Positions 1 to 9,600 of a stretch of DNA of 64,000 bases are shown here, one piece after another (positions within the stretch are counted from its first letter, which is position 1; each line of letters begins with the position of its first letter). Origin of the DNA: PUPG01 sp964463915 (GTDB lineage Bacteria > Bacteroidota > Bacteroidia > Bacteroidales > UBA7960); contig CAYXEH010000003.1 in NCBI GenBank assembly GCA_964463915.1, positions 57,495 to 121,494 on the forward strand. Direction: 5' to 3'. Made by a program: the position numbers and the translations under genes. The notes beneath the pieces are model-generated. The model searched no databases, was not told the DNA's origin, and worked only from the letters and a program-made list of their open reading frames with translations.

Positions 1-1
1 A

Positions 2-544
2 TTGCACGGTCTTGTTAACAATGCAGGTATCCTGACCACAGGAACCATGGAAACCATCAGCGTGGAAGACTGGAAATTTACGCTGGACGTTAACCTGACC
101 GGACCGTATATCCTTACGAAAGCCCTGCTGCCTCTGCTTAAAATGGCCGGAAGTGCATCCATCGTGAATATTTCCTCTGTGGCCGGGCTAAAGCCAGGAA
201 CCAGCCTGGCATATTCAGTCTCCAAGGCCGGGTTGGATATGTTGACACGATTCCTTGCCGGGGATCTGGGACCTTATAAGATACGTGTCAATTCGGTCAA
301 TCCCGGGTTGGTCAGAACCAATATTCACCTGGATAATAAAGTCGTGGCGGACACGAAGACTTATGAAGCATTGCTGGACAAGGCCAGGACACGTTATCCG
401 CTGGGAGAAATCGGTGAACCTGATGATATTGCCAACATGGTGATGTTTCTTCTTTCTGATGAGGCTTCATGGATAAGCGGCAGTATCATCCCGGTAGACG
501 GTGGCATCATGGTGGAAAACGATTTGATCCCACCGAAAAAATAA
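2..544 (+). CDS. SDR family NAD(P)-dependent oxidoreductase, 5' truncated by the window edge
   Basis: C-terminal 180 residues of a short-chain dehydrogenase/reductase; the N-terminal Rossmann glycine motif lies before the window. Visible landmarks are NNAG (residues 6-9), the structural Asn in DVNLTG (N31), catalytic Ser in NISSV (58-59), YSVSK (Tyr71/Lys75), the VNPGLVRT segment, and the typical C-terminal ISGSIIPVDGG. This supports an NAD(P)-linked oxidoreductase acting in the cytosol. The substrate cannot be inferred. The gene is followed by a convergent MBL-fold gene with a 77-base gap and no clear terminator. Confidence 0.9.
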   Translation: MHGLVNNAGILTTGTMETISVEDWKFTLDVNLTGPYILTKALLPLLKMAGSASIVNISSVAGLKPGTSLAYSVSKAGLDMLTRFLAGDLGPYKIRVNSVNPGLVRTNIHLDNKVVADTKTYEALLDKARTRYPLGEIGEPDDIANMVMFLLSDEASWISGSIIPVDGGIMVENDLIPPKK

Positions 545-621
545 AATGCTCTTTCGGAACGGGAAAAACCGCCGGATGCCACAGTCTGCAAAAGTCTGGT
601 CCTGGTTTTGTTCTGATCAGA

Positions 622-1479
622 TTAACCATTTGTGGCTGCTTGCAAATTTTCAAGGGTAAAAATATCCCTGGCCCGGACCCCTTTGGGTGTTTCCTTCAGT
701 GTGCAGCATTCGTTGTCATAATCATGCTCAAAAACCAACACATAATCCTCTTTTACGGCCCTTGAAAGAAATTCCTGTTTTTCTTCCATAGAGCGTACCG
801 GGTCGATATCGAAGCTGGGAACGTAAGCCAGGGGAATGTTTCCCACAGCGGAAATAAAATCGGCCATAAAGGCCACTTTGCGTCCGTGATAATCAAATAC
901 AGGAACAATCTGACCCGCTGTATGACCGCTTTTGATCTCCAGGTCCACCCCCTCACAAAAGGGCCCCGCTTCATGAATAAACTCCAGCTGGCCTGAATCG
1001 TATAAAGGCATTATGTTCTCCTCAAAATAGGAGGCCGCTTCACGTGGATTGGGATCCATGGCCGCATCCCAATGTTCTTTGGTACAGTAATAGGTGGCAT
1101 TCGGGAATACCAGCTCCGGGGTTTTTCCGTCTTCTGCCCATTTTACTGCTCCCCCCACATGGTCAAAGTGTAAATGGGTAAGGATTACATCGGTGACCTG
1201 ATCCGGGGTGTATCCATATTTTTTCAGGGATTTTTCCAGGCTATCATCCCCAAAAAGATGATAAAAACTGAAAAATTTCCCGCTCTGCTTATCTCCCATC
1301 CCGACATCAACAAGAATAACCCTTTCTCCGGTATCGGCAAGCAGGCAACGAGAGGTGAGCGGGATCATATTATTCTCATCTGCTTTCACATATCTTTCCC
1401 ATATGGCTTTAGGGACCACACCAAAGCAGGCACCCCCGTCCATTTTAAAGTTCTCTGCAATTACAGGATATAGTTTCAT
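622..1479 (-). CDS. MBL-fold metallo-hydrolase (lactonase-like)
   Basis: 285-aa metallo-beta-lactamase-fold hydrolase without a signal peptide. The dinuclear zinc motif HLHFDH is at residues 102-107, preceded by ILVDVGMGD, with later ligands in KSGHTAGQIVP, FMADFIS and FEHDYD. The architecture resembles quorum-quenching lactonases and related cytosolic hydrolases, but the substrate is not determined. The ATG at 1479 follows a good -7 element at 1504-1511. It is transcribed divergently from mpl. Confidence 0.85.
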   Translation of the reverse strand: MKLYPVIAENFKMDGGACFGVVPKAIWERYVKADENNMIPLTSRCLLADTGERVILVDVGMGDKQSGKFFSFYHLFGDDSLEKSLKKYGYTPDQVTDVILTHLHFDHVGGAVKWAEDGKTPELVFPNATYYCTKEHWDAAMDPNPREAASYFEENIMPLYDSGQLEFIHEAGPFCEGVDLEIKSGHTAGQIVPVFDYHGRKVAFMADFISAVGNIPLAYVPSFDIDPVRSMEEKQEFLSRAVKEDYVLVFEHDYDNECCTLKETPKGVRARDIFTLENLQAATNG

Positions 1480-1503
1480 AACAATGGATTTTTAGCTCAC
1501 CCG

Positions 1504-1511
1504 CAAAAGTA
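1504..1511 (-). promoter_or_regulatory. Bacteroidota -7 element for the MBL hydrolase gene
   Basis: The minus strand reads TACTTTTG followed by C, a full match to TAnnTTTG. It lies about 25 bases upstream of the MBL start codon. No convincing -33 TTG is seen. Confidence 0.55.
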
Positions 1512-1578
1512 CAAATTTTGTGTGCGAAGTGCAGACAAATACAGGGAATATCCGCTGTTCAGGGCAATAAAAAACATT

Positions 1579-1586
1579 TATCTTTA
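1579..1586 (+). promoter_or_regulatory. -7-like element for mpl
   Basis: TATCTTTA differs from TAnnTTTG only at the last base. It lies 23 bases before the ATG at 1609 and downstream of the alternative ATG at 1522, which supports 1609 as the real mpl start. Confidence 0.4.
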
Positions 1587-1608
1587 CAGCACAAAACAGC
1601 CAAAACCC

Positions 1609-2988
1609 ATGAAGGTTCACTTCATTGCCATCGGGGGCAGTGCCATGCACAACCTGGCCATTGCCCTGCACAAAAAAGGAGCCATGGTGAGCGGATCGGA
1701 TGATGAAATTTTTGATCCGTCCCGCAGCCGTTTATTGCATTATGGTTTGTTGCCTGAAACAACCGGCTGGGATCCGGACAGGATACATTCCGGCCTGGAT
1801 GCTGTCATTGTAGGGATGCATGCCAGGGCGGACAACCCTGAGTTGCGTAAAGCCAGATCAATGGGGCTGGACGTTTTCTCCTACCCGGAGTTCCTTTTCC
1901 GGCAGTCTGCTAAAAAGACCCGCGTGGTAATCGGGGGAAGTCATGGAAAAACGACCATTACCTCCATGATCCTTCATGTACTCATACATCACCGAATCGA
2001 TACAGACTACATGGTCGGAGCCCAGCTGGAAGGGTTTGAAGTAATGGTAAAACTATCTGATAAGGCCCCGTTTATGATTATGGAGGGGGATGAATATCCC
2101 AGCTCACCCATTGACCCCAGGCCCAAGTTTCACCTTTATAAACCATCTGTCGGGCTGATCAGCGGCATTGCATGGGATCATATTAACGTATTTAAGACAT
2201 TTGATCAATATCTGGATCAGTTTAAAAAGTTCATCGACTGTATAGAAGATCATGGGACGCTGATATACAATGCAACAGATCCTGAAGTAAGAAAGATATG
2301 TGAACGCCATACAGGAAAGAGCCTGCAGTTACTGCCCTATCATATGCCCCGTTATGAGATTAAAAACGGGGTCAGTTATGTCATGCCTCCGGGCCTGGAT
2401 CCTGTGCCGGTCAGGCTTTTCGGACAGCACAACATGCTCAATATGGAAGCCGCCAGGCTTGTATGCAATCAACTGGGAGTCTCAGATGAAATGTTCATGC
2501 ATGCAATAAAACATTTCAGCGGAGCCAGCAGACGCATGGAAACACTGTACGATGACAACGGATGCCTGGTAATACGTGATTTTGCCCATGCACCTTCCAA
2601 GGTATCAGCTACGGTCAGGGCGGTGAAGGAACAGTTTCCGGAAAAAAAACTCATTGCCTGCCTGGAACTGCATACCTACAGCAGCCTCAGCATGGAATTC
2701 TTACTTCATTACCGGGGAAGCCTTGATGCAGCCGATCATGCCATCGTATTCTTCAGCCCGCACGCCCTTTCCCTGAAGCGGCTTCCGCCCCTTACACCAG
2801 TTTCGGTAGAAGGAGCATTTAACAAAGAAGGATTGGAGGTAATTACTGACCCCCTTTTGCTTGAATCAGCCATTTCCGGAATGATTCAGGAGAACTGCTG
2901 TTTGCTTATGATGAGTTCCGGCAGTTTCGGAGGGTTGGATATGAATCAAGTGATCGGTCACATTCAGTCGCACGCAAACCGGAAATAA
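1609..2988 (+). CDS. mpl: UDP-N-acetylmuramate:L-alanyl-gamma-D-glutamyl-meso-diaminopimelate ligase Mpl
   Basis: 459-aa Mur-family ligase that recycles murein tripeptide by joining it to UDP-MurNAc in the cytosol. The N-terminus (MKVHFIAIGGSAMHNLA) is the UDP-MurNAc-binding Rossmann domain. The ATP loop GGSHGKTT is near residues 109-116. EGDEYPSSPIDPRPKF and SGIAWDHINVF are typical of Mpl rather than MurC, and the C-terminal domain follows. Length matches E. coli Mpl (457 aa). A longer reading from 1522 adds 29 non-homologous residues and would start upstream of the probable promoter, so ATG 1609 is preferred. It is followed after 7 bases by ung. Confidence 0.93.
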   Translation: MKVHFIAIGGSAMHNLAIALHKKGAMVSGSDDEIFDPSRSRLLHYGLLPETTGWDPDRIHSGLDAVIVGMHARADNPELRKARSMGLDVFSYPEFLFRQSAKKTRVVIGGSHGKTTITSMILHVLIHHRIDTDYMVGAQLEGFEVMVKLSDKAPFMIMEGDEYPSSPIDPRPKFHLYKPSVGLISGIAWDHINVFKTFDQYLDQFKKFIDCIEDHGTLIYNATDPEVRKICERHTGKSLQLLPYHMPRYEIKNGVSYVMPPGLDPVPVRLFGQHNMLNMEAARLVCNQLGVSDEMFMHAIKHFSGASRRMETLYDDNGCLVIRDFAHAPSKVSATVRAVKEQFPEKKLIACLELHTYSSLSMEFLLHYRGSLDAADHAIVFFSPHALSLKRLPPLTPVSVEGAFNKEGLEVITDPLLLESAISGMIQENCCLLMMSSGSFGGLDMNQVIGHIQSHANRK

Positions 2989-2995
2989 TACGTCT

Positions 2996-3697
2996 ATGGA
3001 ACGACCCGGCATGGAGCATCCCAGCGTGAAACCAGTTATTGAAGATAGCTGGAAACAAGTATTATCAGATGAATTCTCCGCACCCTACTTCCGGGAACTG
3101 AAACAATTCCTGATGGAAGAGAGGGAGAAATTTACCATCTATCCGCCCGGGAAGCAAATTTTTTCTGCTTTTAACAATACCCCTTTTCATAAGGTGAAAG
3201 TGGTAATCCTGGGACAGGATCCCTATCACGGTCCGGGCCAGGCACATGGATTGTGTTTTTCAGTCAGCAAAGGGATGAAACAACCCCCTTCCCTTAAAAA
3301 TATTTTCAGGGAGATAAATGATGACCTGGGGACACCTGAACCTAACCATGGTTATCTGGGCTCATGGGCCAGGCAGGGGGTTTTGCTTTTGAATGCGACC
3401 CTCACCGTACGCGCCAGACAGCCAGGATCTCATCAAAACAGGGGCTGGGAAAGATTTACCGATGCTGCCATTGTGGCCCTTTCTGAGAAGCGCACCGGAC
3501 TCGTATTTTTATTATGGGGGAGCTATGCCCAGGCCAAGGAAGGCATGATCGACCCCACGAAACACCATGTACTTAAGGCGCCTCACCCCTCACCCTTCTC
3601 TGCCGCCAGGGGTTTTTTTGGCTGCAGGCATTTCTCAGCCGCAAATAAACTTCTCAGGGATCAGGGGAAGGAGGAGATCAATTGGGCCATACAATAA
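2996..3697 (+). CDS. ung: Uracil-DNA glycosylase (family 1 UNG)
   Basis: 233-aa enzyme that removes uracil from DNA to start base-excision repair. The water-activating loop GQDPYHG is at residues 73-79 (Asp75 catalytic), followed by AHGLCFSV, the LLLNATLTV segment, VFLLWGSYAQ, and the leucine-loop motif HPSPFSA near the C-terminus. Length is normal for the family. The start could be 2996 or the second ATG at 3011. It sits between mpl and rlmB, all on the plus strand and close enough for one operon. Confidence 0.96.
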   Translation: MERPGMEHPSVKPVIEDSWKQVLSDEFSAPYFRELKQFLMEEREKFTIYPPGKQIFSAFNNTPFHKVKVVILGQDPYHGPGQAHGLCFSVSKGMKQPPSLKNIFREINDDLGTPEPNHGYLGSWARQGVLLLNATLTVRARQPGSHQNRGWERFTDAAIVALSEKRTGLVFLLWGSYAQAKEGMIDPTKHHVLKAPHPSPFSAARGFFGCRHFSAANKLLRDQGKEEINWAIQ

Positions 3698-3761
3698 AAA
3701 TGGACCATACACCAAAAATAATTGCGAACTTTGCCTGCGTAATCATCAAACAGAGACTATT

Positions 3762-4496
3762 TTGGATAATTATATTTTTGGCATAAGACCACTGCTAGAG
3801 AGCCTTGACAGTGGACAAAAACCCGAAAAGGTTCTGATCCAGCAGGGGCTGACGGGAGATACCTTCCATCAGTTATTTGCAAAGATCCGGGAAATGAAGG
3901 TCCCTTTTCAGTATGTGCCCTCAGCTCGCCTGAATAAAATATCCAATAAAAATCATCAGGGAGTGATCGCCATCATGCCTGTGGTTGAATACCAATCACT
4001 TGAAGACATCCTCCCTGGCTTAGTCGAAAGCGGGGAAACACCCCTTTTGGTAATGCTTGACGGGGTTACCGACGTTCGGAATATGGGTGCCATTGCACGA
4101 ACCGCGGAATGTGCCGGGGTACATGCACTGGTAATTCCCGAAAAAGGTGGAGCACCCGTCAATGCAGATGCCGTGAAAGCTTCTGCAGGTGCATTGGCGA
4201 GAATCCCCGTCTGCAAGGAAAATAACCTGCTTCAGGCCATGGCTTTTTTAAAGGAATGTGGGTTCAGACTGCTGGCCCTGGACGACAAGGGACAAACCAG
4301 CCTTTATGACACCAAACTCACAGGTCCTCTGGCTTTGATCATGGGGGCTGAAGACAAAGGGGTTTCAGCAGCTGTTCGCAAGTTATCAGACCACTGCGTG
4401 TCCATCCCTATGAAAGGACACATTGCTTCTTTGAATGTGTCTGTAGCCACCGGGATCGTGGTATTTGAAGCCCAGCGACAACGTATACGTCAATAA
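3762..4496 (+). CDS. rlmB: 23S rRNA (guanosine-2'-O)-methyltransferase RlmB-type, SpoU family
   Basis: 244-aa SPOUT methyltransferase that uses SAM to 2'-O-methylate rRNA. An N-terminal substrate-binding domain starts NYIFGIRPLLESL. SpoU motif 1 is VTDVRNMGAIARTAE, motif 2 LIMGAEDKGVS, and motif 3 IPMKGHIASLNVSVATG, the knotted SAM site. No ATG exists at the expected N-terminus; TTG at 3762 gives the usual family length (243 aa in E. coli). The open frame upstream (from 3567) overlaps ung and is not RlmB-like. Closely related paralogues (tRNA TrmH) are the main alternative. Confidence 0.88.
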   Translation: MDNYIFGIRPLLESLDSGQKPEKVLIQQGLTGDTFHQLFAKIREMKVPFQYVPSARLNKISNKNHQGVIAIMPVVEYQSLEDILPGLVESGETPLLVMLDGVTDVRNMGAIARTAECAGVHALVIPEKGGAPVNADAVKASAGALARIPVCKENNLLQAMAFLKECGFRLLALDDKGQTSLYDTKLTGPLALIMGAEDKGVSAAVRKLSDHCVSIPMKGHIASLNVSVATGIVVFEAQRQRIRQ

Positions 4497-4498
4497 AT

Positions 4499-5254
4499 AT
4501 GGGTAAGGATAATTCACATACGGGCCTGTTCATCCCCTGTTTTGTGGATCAGTTGTTTCCGCATACCGGCTTCAGCATGCTGAAGGTGTTGAAGAGAGCG
4601 GATCAGCTCAGGCAGAAACATATGCAGTTTCATTACAATCCAGAACAGACCTGTTGTGGCCAGGCTGCCTTTAACAGTGGGTATTGGGATGAGGCAAAGC
4701 ATCTGGGGGAAAAGTTTATCAGGGATTTTATGGAATACGATTATGTGGTTGCCCCTTCTGCTTCATGTACTTCCATGGTGAGAAACTATCACACACAGAT
4801 GTTCTATAACTCTGCCCTTCATAACGAAAGCAATTACCTGCGACGTAAGATCTTCGAGTTAACGGATTTTTTGGTGAACGTGATGGAGGTAGAAGACCTG
4901 GAGGTCACTTTTGAAGGCAGGGTATGCTTTCATGATGCCTGTGTGGCATTACGGGAATACGGTCTCGGAGACCAACCCAGGCAGCTGCTCAGGCAGGTCA
5001 GGGGTCTTGAGTTGCTGGAAATGCAAGACCAGGATGTTTGCTGCGGATTCGGAGGTGCATTCGCCGTGAAGCATGAAGCCATTTCAACTGCCATGGCAGA
5101 ACAAAAAATCCAGCATGCACTTGATAGCGGTGCAGGATACATAGTATCTACGGAATCCTCCTGCCTGATGCATCTTGAAGGATATATCAAAAAACACAAC
5201 ATTCCCATTCAAACCATACATATCGCGGATCTGCTTGCCAAAGAGCTATCCTGA
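4499..5254 (+). CDS. LutA/YkgE-type (Fe-S)-binding CCG-domain protein
   Basis: 251-aa protein with two copies of the cysteine-rich CCG domain found in heterodisulfide reductase and in LutA of lactate utilisation. Copy 1 has IPCF (Cys14) and TCCGQ (Cys52-Cys53); copy 2 has CFHDAC and CCGFGG, with a further Cys in STESSCLMH. These ligate iron-sulfur clusters used in electron transfer. LutA normally works with LutB and LutC, but neither is adjacent. It starts 2 bases after the rlmB stop and is followed 15 bases later by coaW, so it is probably co-transcribed with housekeeping genes. Confidence 0.88.
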   Translation: MGKDNSHTGLFIPCFVDQLFPHTGFSMLKVLKRADQLRQKHMQFHYNPEQTCCGQAAFNSGYWDEAKHLGEKFIRDFMEYDYVVAPSASCTSMVRNYHTQMFYNSALHNESNYLRRKIFELTDFLVNVMEVEDLEVTFEGRVCFHDACVALREYGLGDQPRQLLRQVRGLELLEMQDQDVCCGFGGAFAVKHEAISTAMAEQKIQHALDSGAGYIVSTESSCLMHLEGYIKKHNIPIQTIHIADLLAKELS

Positions 5255-5269
5255 ATAAAAGCAGGGGTA

Positions 5270-6100
5270 ATGATGCACATAGGAATTGATATTGGCGGAA
5301 GCACTACTAAAATCGTAGGTGTACGGGACCAGAAGATTATGGAGCCTCTCACGGTTGAGGCGAACGACCCCATTGCCTCAGCTTCCGGGGCTTTGGGGAA
5401 ATTCCTGGATGTACATCGGTTGCAATTTTCGGATATCCACCACATGATGGTTACCGGCGTGGGGGCCTCTTTCCTTGACCAGGCACTGCTGGGAATCCCA
5501 ATTACCAAAGTAGATGAGTTCAAAGCCCTGGGATACGGGGGGCTGTTTCTTACCGGACTGAAAAAAGCCATAATCGTCAGTATGGGCACAGGAACAGCAT
5601 TCGTAAAAGCACACGGTCGCTGCATCCGCCATTTGGGGGGAACAGGTGTGGGAGGCGGCACCATTACAGGCTTATCTGGTGTGATGGCCGGTCTTACAAG
5701 CATCAAAAGCATTACCGAGGCTGCAAATAAAGGACGACTGGAGGAAATTGACCTGAGCGTCGGAGACATTGCCCATACCGACATCGGTAATCTACCTGTC
5801 AGCATTACCGCTTCCAATTTTGGCAAAATGACCGACCAGGCAAATAAGAACGATATGGTCAAAGGGGTGCTGAATATGACATTTCAGGTTGTCGGAATGA
5901 TGGCTATTTTTGCTGCAAGAAATGAGAAAGACCGCGATATTGTGTTGTCGGGAAAGCTGGTGAATATTCCTATGGCCCGCTTGATTTTCAGGGAGTTGTC
6001 AGAGCTTTACGGTATGAAGTTTCATTTACCGGATTATGCTGACTGCTGCACGGCAATAGGAGCAGCAATTTCAGTTGACCTGGATTATTTTCTGGAGTGA
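5270..6100 (+). CDS. coaW: Type II pantothenate kinase (CoaW-like)
   Basis: 276-aa ASKHA-fold kinase that would phosphorylate pantothenate, the first step of CoA synthesis. The phosphate-1 loop GIDIGGSTTK is at residues 5-14. Also present are MVTGVGAS, the phosphate-2 segment IIVSMGTGTAFV, GGTGVGGGTITGL, and a C-terminal ALG-like AIGAAIS stretch. Type II enzymes are the eukaryote/Staphylococcus type and also occur in Bacteroidota. Two consecutive ATGs (5270, 5273) are possible starts, preceded by a purine-rich GCAGGGG. Last gene of the mpl-ung-rlmB-CCG-coaW run. Confidence 0.85.
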   Translation: MMHIGIDIGGSTTKIVGVRDQKIMEPLTVEANDPIASASGALGKFLDVHRLQFSDIHHMMVTGVGASFLDQALLGIPITKVDEFKALGYGGLFLTGLKKAIIVSMGTGTAFVKAHGRCIRHLGGTGVGGGTITGLSGVMAGLTSIKSITEAANKGRLEEIDLSVGDIAHTDIGNLPVSITASNFGKMTDQANKNDMVKGVLNMTFQVVGMMAIFAARNEKDRDIVLSGKLVNIPMARLIFRELSELYGMKFHLPDYADCCTAIGAAISVDLDYFLE

Positions 6101-6411
6101 GGCTGAATCTTCCCCGCTGCCTGTCCCAGGGACTTAATTACAGTCATCAAACGTGGCAGTCATCCTTATATCTCAGGATTGTAAAACAATATTGATCAGT
6201 GGACAGAAGACCATCCCGGGAAGCCAAATTAAATTATTTATATACTTTTTTTAAACAATCCAATTATTTATTGTATCTTTGTATCGCTTTAATTAACAAT
6301 CTGAATTGGCTTACGCAATTATTGAGTACTGAATGACCTTCCTAAAGAACATTTTCATTTCAATCTTCGCGAATTTCAATTCAATTTTTCAATCATTATT
6401 ACATTATTATT
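6101..6411 (+). promoter_or_regulatory. Long intergenic region holding the cold-shock promoter and 5' leader
   Basis: 311 bases without a gene. The -7 element TATCTTTG (6274-6281) is a perfect TAnnTTTG and would start transcription near 6288, leaving a leader of about 120 bases before the csp ATG. The leader is A/T rich with repeated TCAAT-type motifs (for example around 6373-6395). No terminator for coaW is obvious in the first 150 bases. No -33 element is seen. Confidence 0.55.
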
Positions 6412-6603
6412 ATGAAAAACGGAACAGTTAAGTTCTTCAATGAACTAAAAGGATTTGGTTTCATCAAAGATCATGAAACAGATGAGGAATTCTTCGTACA
6501 CGCAACAGGTCTTATTGACCAGGTTCGCGAAGGTGATGAAGTTACTTTCGATCTGAAGGAAGGAAGAAAAGGAATGAACGCAACAGACGTAAAACTCTCA
6601 TAA
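6412..6603 (+). CDS. Cold-shock domain protein (CspA family)
   Basis: 63-aa single cold-shock domain that binds single-stranded RNA/DNA and melts RNA structure. The start NGTVKFFNELKGFGFI holds RNP1 (KGFGFI), and EEFFVHATGL holds RNP2 (FFVHA). The length is typical of the short Bacteroidota Csp. The unusually long leader resembles the temperature-responsive leaders of cspA genes (inference). A strong hairpin terminator follows immediately. Confidence 0.95.
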   Translation: MKNGTVKFFNELKGFGFIKDHETDEEFFVHATGLIDQVREGDEVTFDLKEGRKGMNATDVKLS

Positions 6604-6620
6604 ATCATCCTTGAAACAGA

Positions 6621-6654
6621 AAAACCCCTCCATGCATGCCATGTGAGGGGTTTT
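6621..6654 (+). terminator. Rho-independent terminator after the cold-shock gene
   Basis: AAAACCCCTC (6621-6630) pairs with GAGGGGTTTT (6645-6654), and the T run continues to 6657. The loop itself contains CATG...CATG that can extend the stem. The convergent 1377-aa gene ends at 6656, so the hairpin can also stop that transcript. Confidence 0.85.
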
Positions 6655-6655
6655 T

Positions 6656-9600
6656 TTATGTCTTCACTTTTCCGCTACCCCCTATGTAAGCCTGCAGAAT
6701 TTCTGAAAAATCCGTTTCCCCGTCATAAAACACTGTCATTACAGGAGTGCCATAGAAGTTTGAGACTTGTTTCAGTACCGAGGCACTGATACTTCCGGGC
6801 ATACACCCAAACGGTGCTACATTGACCACCAGCTGCGCCCCCTGCCGGATAAAGGCAATGGCCCGTCCTACGGTCAGAATGGATTCCCCTTCAATGTTGT
6901 CCGGGAGATAAACTGCCCCGGATTTCTTGACTTTAGCTACCGGGGGTTCCCGCCTGTCCGTCAATAATTCACCAAAAATATCCAGGTAGCGTTTCTCCAT
7001 ATAAGAGATAAATGCATTGGCCGCCTTGTTTTGTACACGGCCCAAAAACCCGCCGTTATTCCCGAAACCCGAGGTATAATGCAGCCATTCCATAATCGGA
7101 GCCACCCAGGCCTCACCCCCCGCTTCTTCAATACGCCTGACAAGGGATGCATTGGCAAAGGGAGAATTCCTGACATAAATCTCCCCCACCACACCCACAA
7201 GAGGTTTATGCATACTTTTTGTATTATATGCGGGCAATTCTTCATTAAGCTGCTTTAAAAGACAGGTTACATCCCCTCTGTTTTCAAATGCCAGTTCAAG
7301 CTGATCTGTGTATTGGCCGATCAGTGCATCGGTACTTCCCCTTTCTTTTTCGTACGGCCTGAGACGGCATCCCAGCTTGGTCAGTACATCTGAGACCATC
7401 AGCGAACGGAATAAATGCATTCGCACAGGACCTTTGATATCGCTGTAATGGTCATCGGAATTGGGTGAAATAATGGTCGCTTCAAACTGCTGATCTTTTA
7501 AAATTCTATCGTGCAGCCTCACATACTGCCCGAACCTGCAAGGGCCATCAGTACAGGGCATAAACAGGGCAGCATCCCCGTTGATCTTTCCGGTTTTCTT
7601 GTCTTGTTTGATCTGATGAAGGAATGACCCGATGGTGCTTGCGGCGGGCATGCATTCCGAACCTCTGACACAGGCATTTCCCAATGAAAAAGTGGTCGCA
7701 TCTTCCCTGCGCAGCGGAACTGATTTAATCCCGTAGGCCCTGAGACCGGCACTCATCAACCTTGTCGCAATGGGATGCATGGGTGGGATATATACCGTAT
7801 AACCGGACAATGACCGGACAATGCGACTTGAGGATCGCTCCGGCTCACGGTTGACCTCATCCTGCCGTTTTGCAGAGCAATGGGCATTCGCCCGGTCAAA
7901 AAATGCCTCCAGCCTGGTAATGTAGCCGCCATCTCCGCCATGCTCATCCAGTTCCAGTATCAGGGAAGGTTTGCCCTGCATTTTTTCTTCAAATACCCCG
8001 AGAAGAAAAGAGTCCGGACCACAATTAAAATTGGTCAAAAAAATGGGATAAAGTCCCTGTTGTTTCCTGACATATTCTGCGGCAACCACAATCCGCTGTC
8101 CATAAGACCAATACATATCTTCGTATCCTTCGGGCAGGTCGGCACGTTCTACCGGAAGCAAATCCATGGGGATCACCTCATAGCCATAACGGGCAATGGC
8201 CCGTAACAGGCCCATGTTCAGCTGTTCGTCAAGCAGGTTATAGGAACGGCCCATGACGACAAAACGCGGTTTCCTGGATCCGTTTTGGGCTCCTGAAAGT
8301 AACCTGGCTTCTCTTTTTAATTTTTCCCTGTAAATCGCAAATGCTTCCATGGCAGAGTCCCAGGCTTGCTGCACCTTCCTTTGGCTGACAGGATAATGGA
8401 TTTTCAGGCAATTGTATAGCTGCCTGCTGTTGTAATTACGGTCTCTTGAAAAGTCCACCACAGGCATAATCAGTCCTGAAGTGTCTTTTTCCCGGATACC
8501 AAGGGTACTTGCCATTACCGCAGGAAAAGCCTGGGAAAGGGGACAAAAGAATGAATTGGCTGTACGCGGATTGGGAATATCCTGAATATGATAGGGCAAA
8601 AATACTGCTTCCCGGTTACCCTCCATGCAGGCCGAGGCTTCTGCAACAGCCTTTTTCATTGGATAACAGCAATCTGTAATGGTGTGTGAATCTGCATGCT
8701 GACCGGTTGCTCCGGATGGCATTTCTGCAGGGCGGAGGGCAATGCCAAGTGTCTGAAAAAAATGTTGCCAAAAAGGGTTATACGTATAAAAGTGCAGTGC
8801 CCGGGGGTAGCGCAGTACAGCCATGGGTTTATGTACAGGCAGCTCCTTCTGAACCATTTCATCGAGTAATCGGAGTGCATTCAGCTGGCCTGTCTGGCCT
8901 CCGGGTTTATCTGAAGTTTCCCTTCCGCACTGGTAACCCCATGAAGCCATTTTTTCTCCGTTTCCTGCTACCATACTGGTTATCCGGCAATGGTTCCTGC
9001 ATAATGCACAAACTTCCTCATGCATACTGACTGATAAATCCTTGATATGCATTCCATGAAAGGTGGTGGGGTCAGGTGAAGCTTCCCTGACCATTTCGGC
9101 CATGCCGATGGCTCCCATTAAATGGCTGAATGAAGAGGTCAGTATTTTCTTGTGCAGGACATTTTCAAATGCTTCCACCAACCCTTTGTTCTTGGCTGTG
9201 GCTCCGAGGAACAATACCGGCTCTTCCACCGGCCGGTGCTGGACAACACGGTGCAGATAGTTTTTACAGACCGCATACAGTACGGAAGCCATTACCTGGC
9301 CTTTGCGCAGGCCTTTTGTCAGCAACTGGTTGGCATCCTGCTCCATAAATACCGTACAACGGTGACTGGCAACGGGAGGAGATTCATGCCTGCATCTGGC
9401 AGGAATGTCGTCAAGGGGAATCCCCAGGTTATTGGCTTGTTCTTCAAGAAAAGATCCTGTACCGGCCGCACATACGTAATTCATGTTGGCATCTTTCATC
9501 CAACCGTTTTCCACCCGGATATATTTGGCATCCTGTCCGCCTATCTCAAAAATGGTTTTTACATCCGGGAACTCTTTAATCGCTCCTTTCAGATGGGCTG

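Noticed and set aside
1522..1608. Upstream ATG extension of mpl
   Set aside because: Adds 29 residues unlike Mpl and would start before the probable promoter element.
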